Below are positions 62,790 to 64,000 of a DNA stretch of 64,000 bases, one piece after another; within the stretch, counting starts at the first letter, position 1; each line of letters starts with the position of its first letter. The position numbers and the translations under genes were made by a program. The stretch is taken from the NCBI RefSeq assembly GCF_028372415.1, contig NC_092872.1, forward strand, positions 551,806,205 to 551,870,204, written 5' to 3'. Source of the stretch: Notamacropus eugenii. Its lineage: Eukaryota; Chordata; Mammalia; Diprotodontia; Macropodidae. Under the pieces are notes generated by a model. It was not told the origin of the DNA. It saw nothing but the letters and a program-made list of their open reading frames with translations, and did not search any database.

Positions 62790-64000
62790 GATTGCTGAGG
62801 AGGAAACAATAGGACAGATTAAGGCAACAACCCAGCATAACTATCCCAACATTCCCCTCCAAACAATTTTAAAATAATGCCTCAAACTGAATACCAGAGC
62901 AGCAGAGGCAGCAAAAATTTAGAGTCACACATTTTTCTAGTGTAAGACAATCTAGGAGTGAGCAAGAGAGGTCTGTAACACCAGGGCAGCAAGAGGAGCC
63001 ACAATGGGCCTTTGACAGATCTATGACAGTGGCAGCAGCTCTTAACTTAGAACCAGTAAAGGTTTAAATAACTAGTCAGAAAGAGATTACAAGAGACCCC
63101 TTTGTTGGTGCTGGATGCAACTGGCAGTGAATGGCAACATGATTGCACACAAGCAGCTCTGGGTTGCAGTTTAAGGGCAGAGAGGAGAGCTTGTGTTCAG
63201 TCAAAGAAGTAGGGCTCCTGGTCTCAGTTCTAGGGCAGAAAGGAGCACTAGTTCTTGTAGCTAAAAAGGAACAGAGACCTTCCCTGGGTAAAGACCAGAA
63301 TGCACACTCTCTAGATCATACCACCTTTGAAGCACCAAAAACTTGTAACCCCCTACTCCCACCCCTGAACCAACTCTGAAAACAACAGCATGAAAAAGCC
63401 TGAAGTTTGGGACAGCATTTTCTTGTGCTCAAGTGAGCAGAGGTCAACCTTAACATAGTCAAAGTCAAGAAATAGGCTGGAAAAGGAGCACACGACAACA
63501 AGAAAAGAATTTGATCATAAAAAGATACTATAGTGACAGGGAAGACCAAGACATAAATTCAGAAGACAACAATGTAAAAACAACTACAAACAAAGTCTCA
63601 GAATAAAAAAAAAAAGCTAAATAGAAACAAGGCCAACAAAAATACCTAGAATAGTTAAAGAAAGAGATAAGAATGATACTGAGAAAAAGAGAAAAGAAAT
63701 GAGAGTAATGCAAGAAAATTGTGAAAAGGGAAGCAATAGTTTGGCAATAAATAAATAAATAAATAAAGGCACAGAAAAAATATTGAAGAAAAAGAATCTT
63801 GAAAACAAAATTGGCCTAATGGGTAAAGAGGCACAACACTATATTGAAGAAAAGAACTTCTTAAAAAGCAGAACAGGTCAAATTAAAAAAGGGCAAAAAT
63901 TGACTCAAGAAAAGAACTCCTTAAAAAGCATAGTTGGCTAAATGGAAAAAGAGGTACAGAAGCTCACTGAAGAAAATAATTCCCTGAAAATTAGAAATGG
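62790..64000 (+). mobile_element. L1 5' UTR and start of ORF1, sense, runs off the window
   Basis: 62790-63480 resembles a marsupial L1 5' UTR (GGGCAGAAAGGAGCACTAGT, CAAGAAATAGGCTGGAAAAG). ORF1 follows with GATACTATAGTGACAGGGAA. The expected ATG at about 63484 reads AGG, so the start codon appears lost, and early stops follow. From about 63780 a frame encodes tandem 19-22-residue coiled-coil units (TGQIKKGQKLTQEKNSLKS; VGWMEKEVQKLTEENNSLK). An (AAAT)n run is at 63749-63767. The rest of the element lies beyond 64000. Confidence 0.8.

Overview
The window looks like intergenic DNA from a marsupial (metatherian) nuclear genome. The evidence is the repeat content. There are tRNA-derived SINEs that open with GGGGCAGCTAGGTGG, L1-clade LINEs with the 3' UTR blocks typical of marsupials, an ORF1-only 'half-L1' (HAL1) element, old L2, MIR and CR1/L3 fragments, and a lysine-primed class II (betaretrovirus-like) endogenous retrovirus. 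I cannot name the species. I find no convincing exon of a host protein-coding gene. Nearly all long open frames belong to mobile elements, a retrocopy or simple-sequence DNA.

Layout. 0-5 kb: a decayed sense-strand L1 broken by GA and TA microsatellites, then an RPL7 processed pseudogene. 5-12 kb: CR1/L3 and L2 fragments, a ~1 kb nuclear mitochondrial insertion (ATP6-COX3), a putative solo LTR, an antisense RTE fragment and SINEs. 12-23 kb: MIR/SINE fragments, two ~80 bp palindromic mariner-type MITEs and two antisense L1 3' ends. 23.25-23.94 kb: a ~0.7 kb CACT/CACA/CTCA simple-sequence tract. 24-49 kb: a second copy of the putative solo LTR, a CR1/L3 element split by L1 DNA, two 7SL (SRP) RNA retrocopies, a small hAT element with 8-bp target duplications, many L2 and MIR fragments, and a decayed Tc1/mariner transposase.

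49.2-52.2 kb holds a structurally complete antisense HAL1. It has a 17-bp target-site duplication, a GC-rich 5' UTR with tandem monomers, one intact 357-codon ORF1 and a pyrimidine-rich (on the + strand) 3' UTR. 53.5-58.3 kb holds an antisense provirus with two 605-bp LTRs that differ at about eight positions, a 6-bp target duplication, a PBS and a PPT. It has an open gag, an open protease frame, an in-frame deleted pol that joins the start of reverse transcriptase to the end of integrase, and only an arginine-rich env leader. It sits inside an older antisense L1 fragment. 58.4-62 kb holds further HAL1/L1 pieces, two of them head to head. The window ends inside a sense-strand L1 5' UTR/ORF1 whose ORF1 encodes tandem coiled-coil repeats.

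How the parts relate. The retrocopies (RPL7, 7SL) and the SINEs are the expected products of L1 machinery in trans. The HAL1 lacks ORF2 and must have used an L1 reverse transcriptase. The provirus lacks the RT active site, RNase H and most of env, so it is non-autonomous now. Its flanks show a normal integration, so a helper supplied the enzymes or the deletions came later. I found no undescribed host system; the most informative objects are the deleted provirus and the HAL1 with its tandem-monomer 5' UTR.
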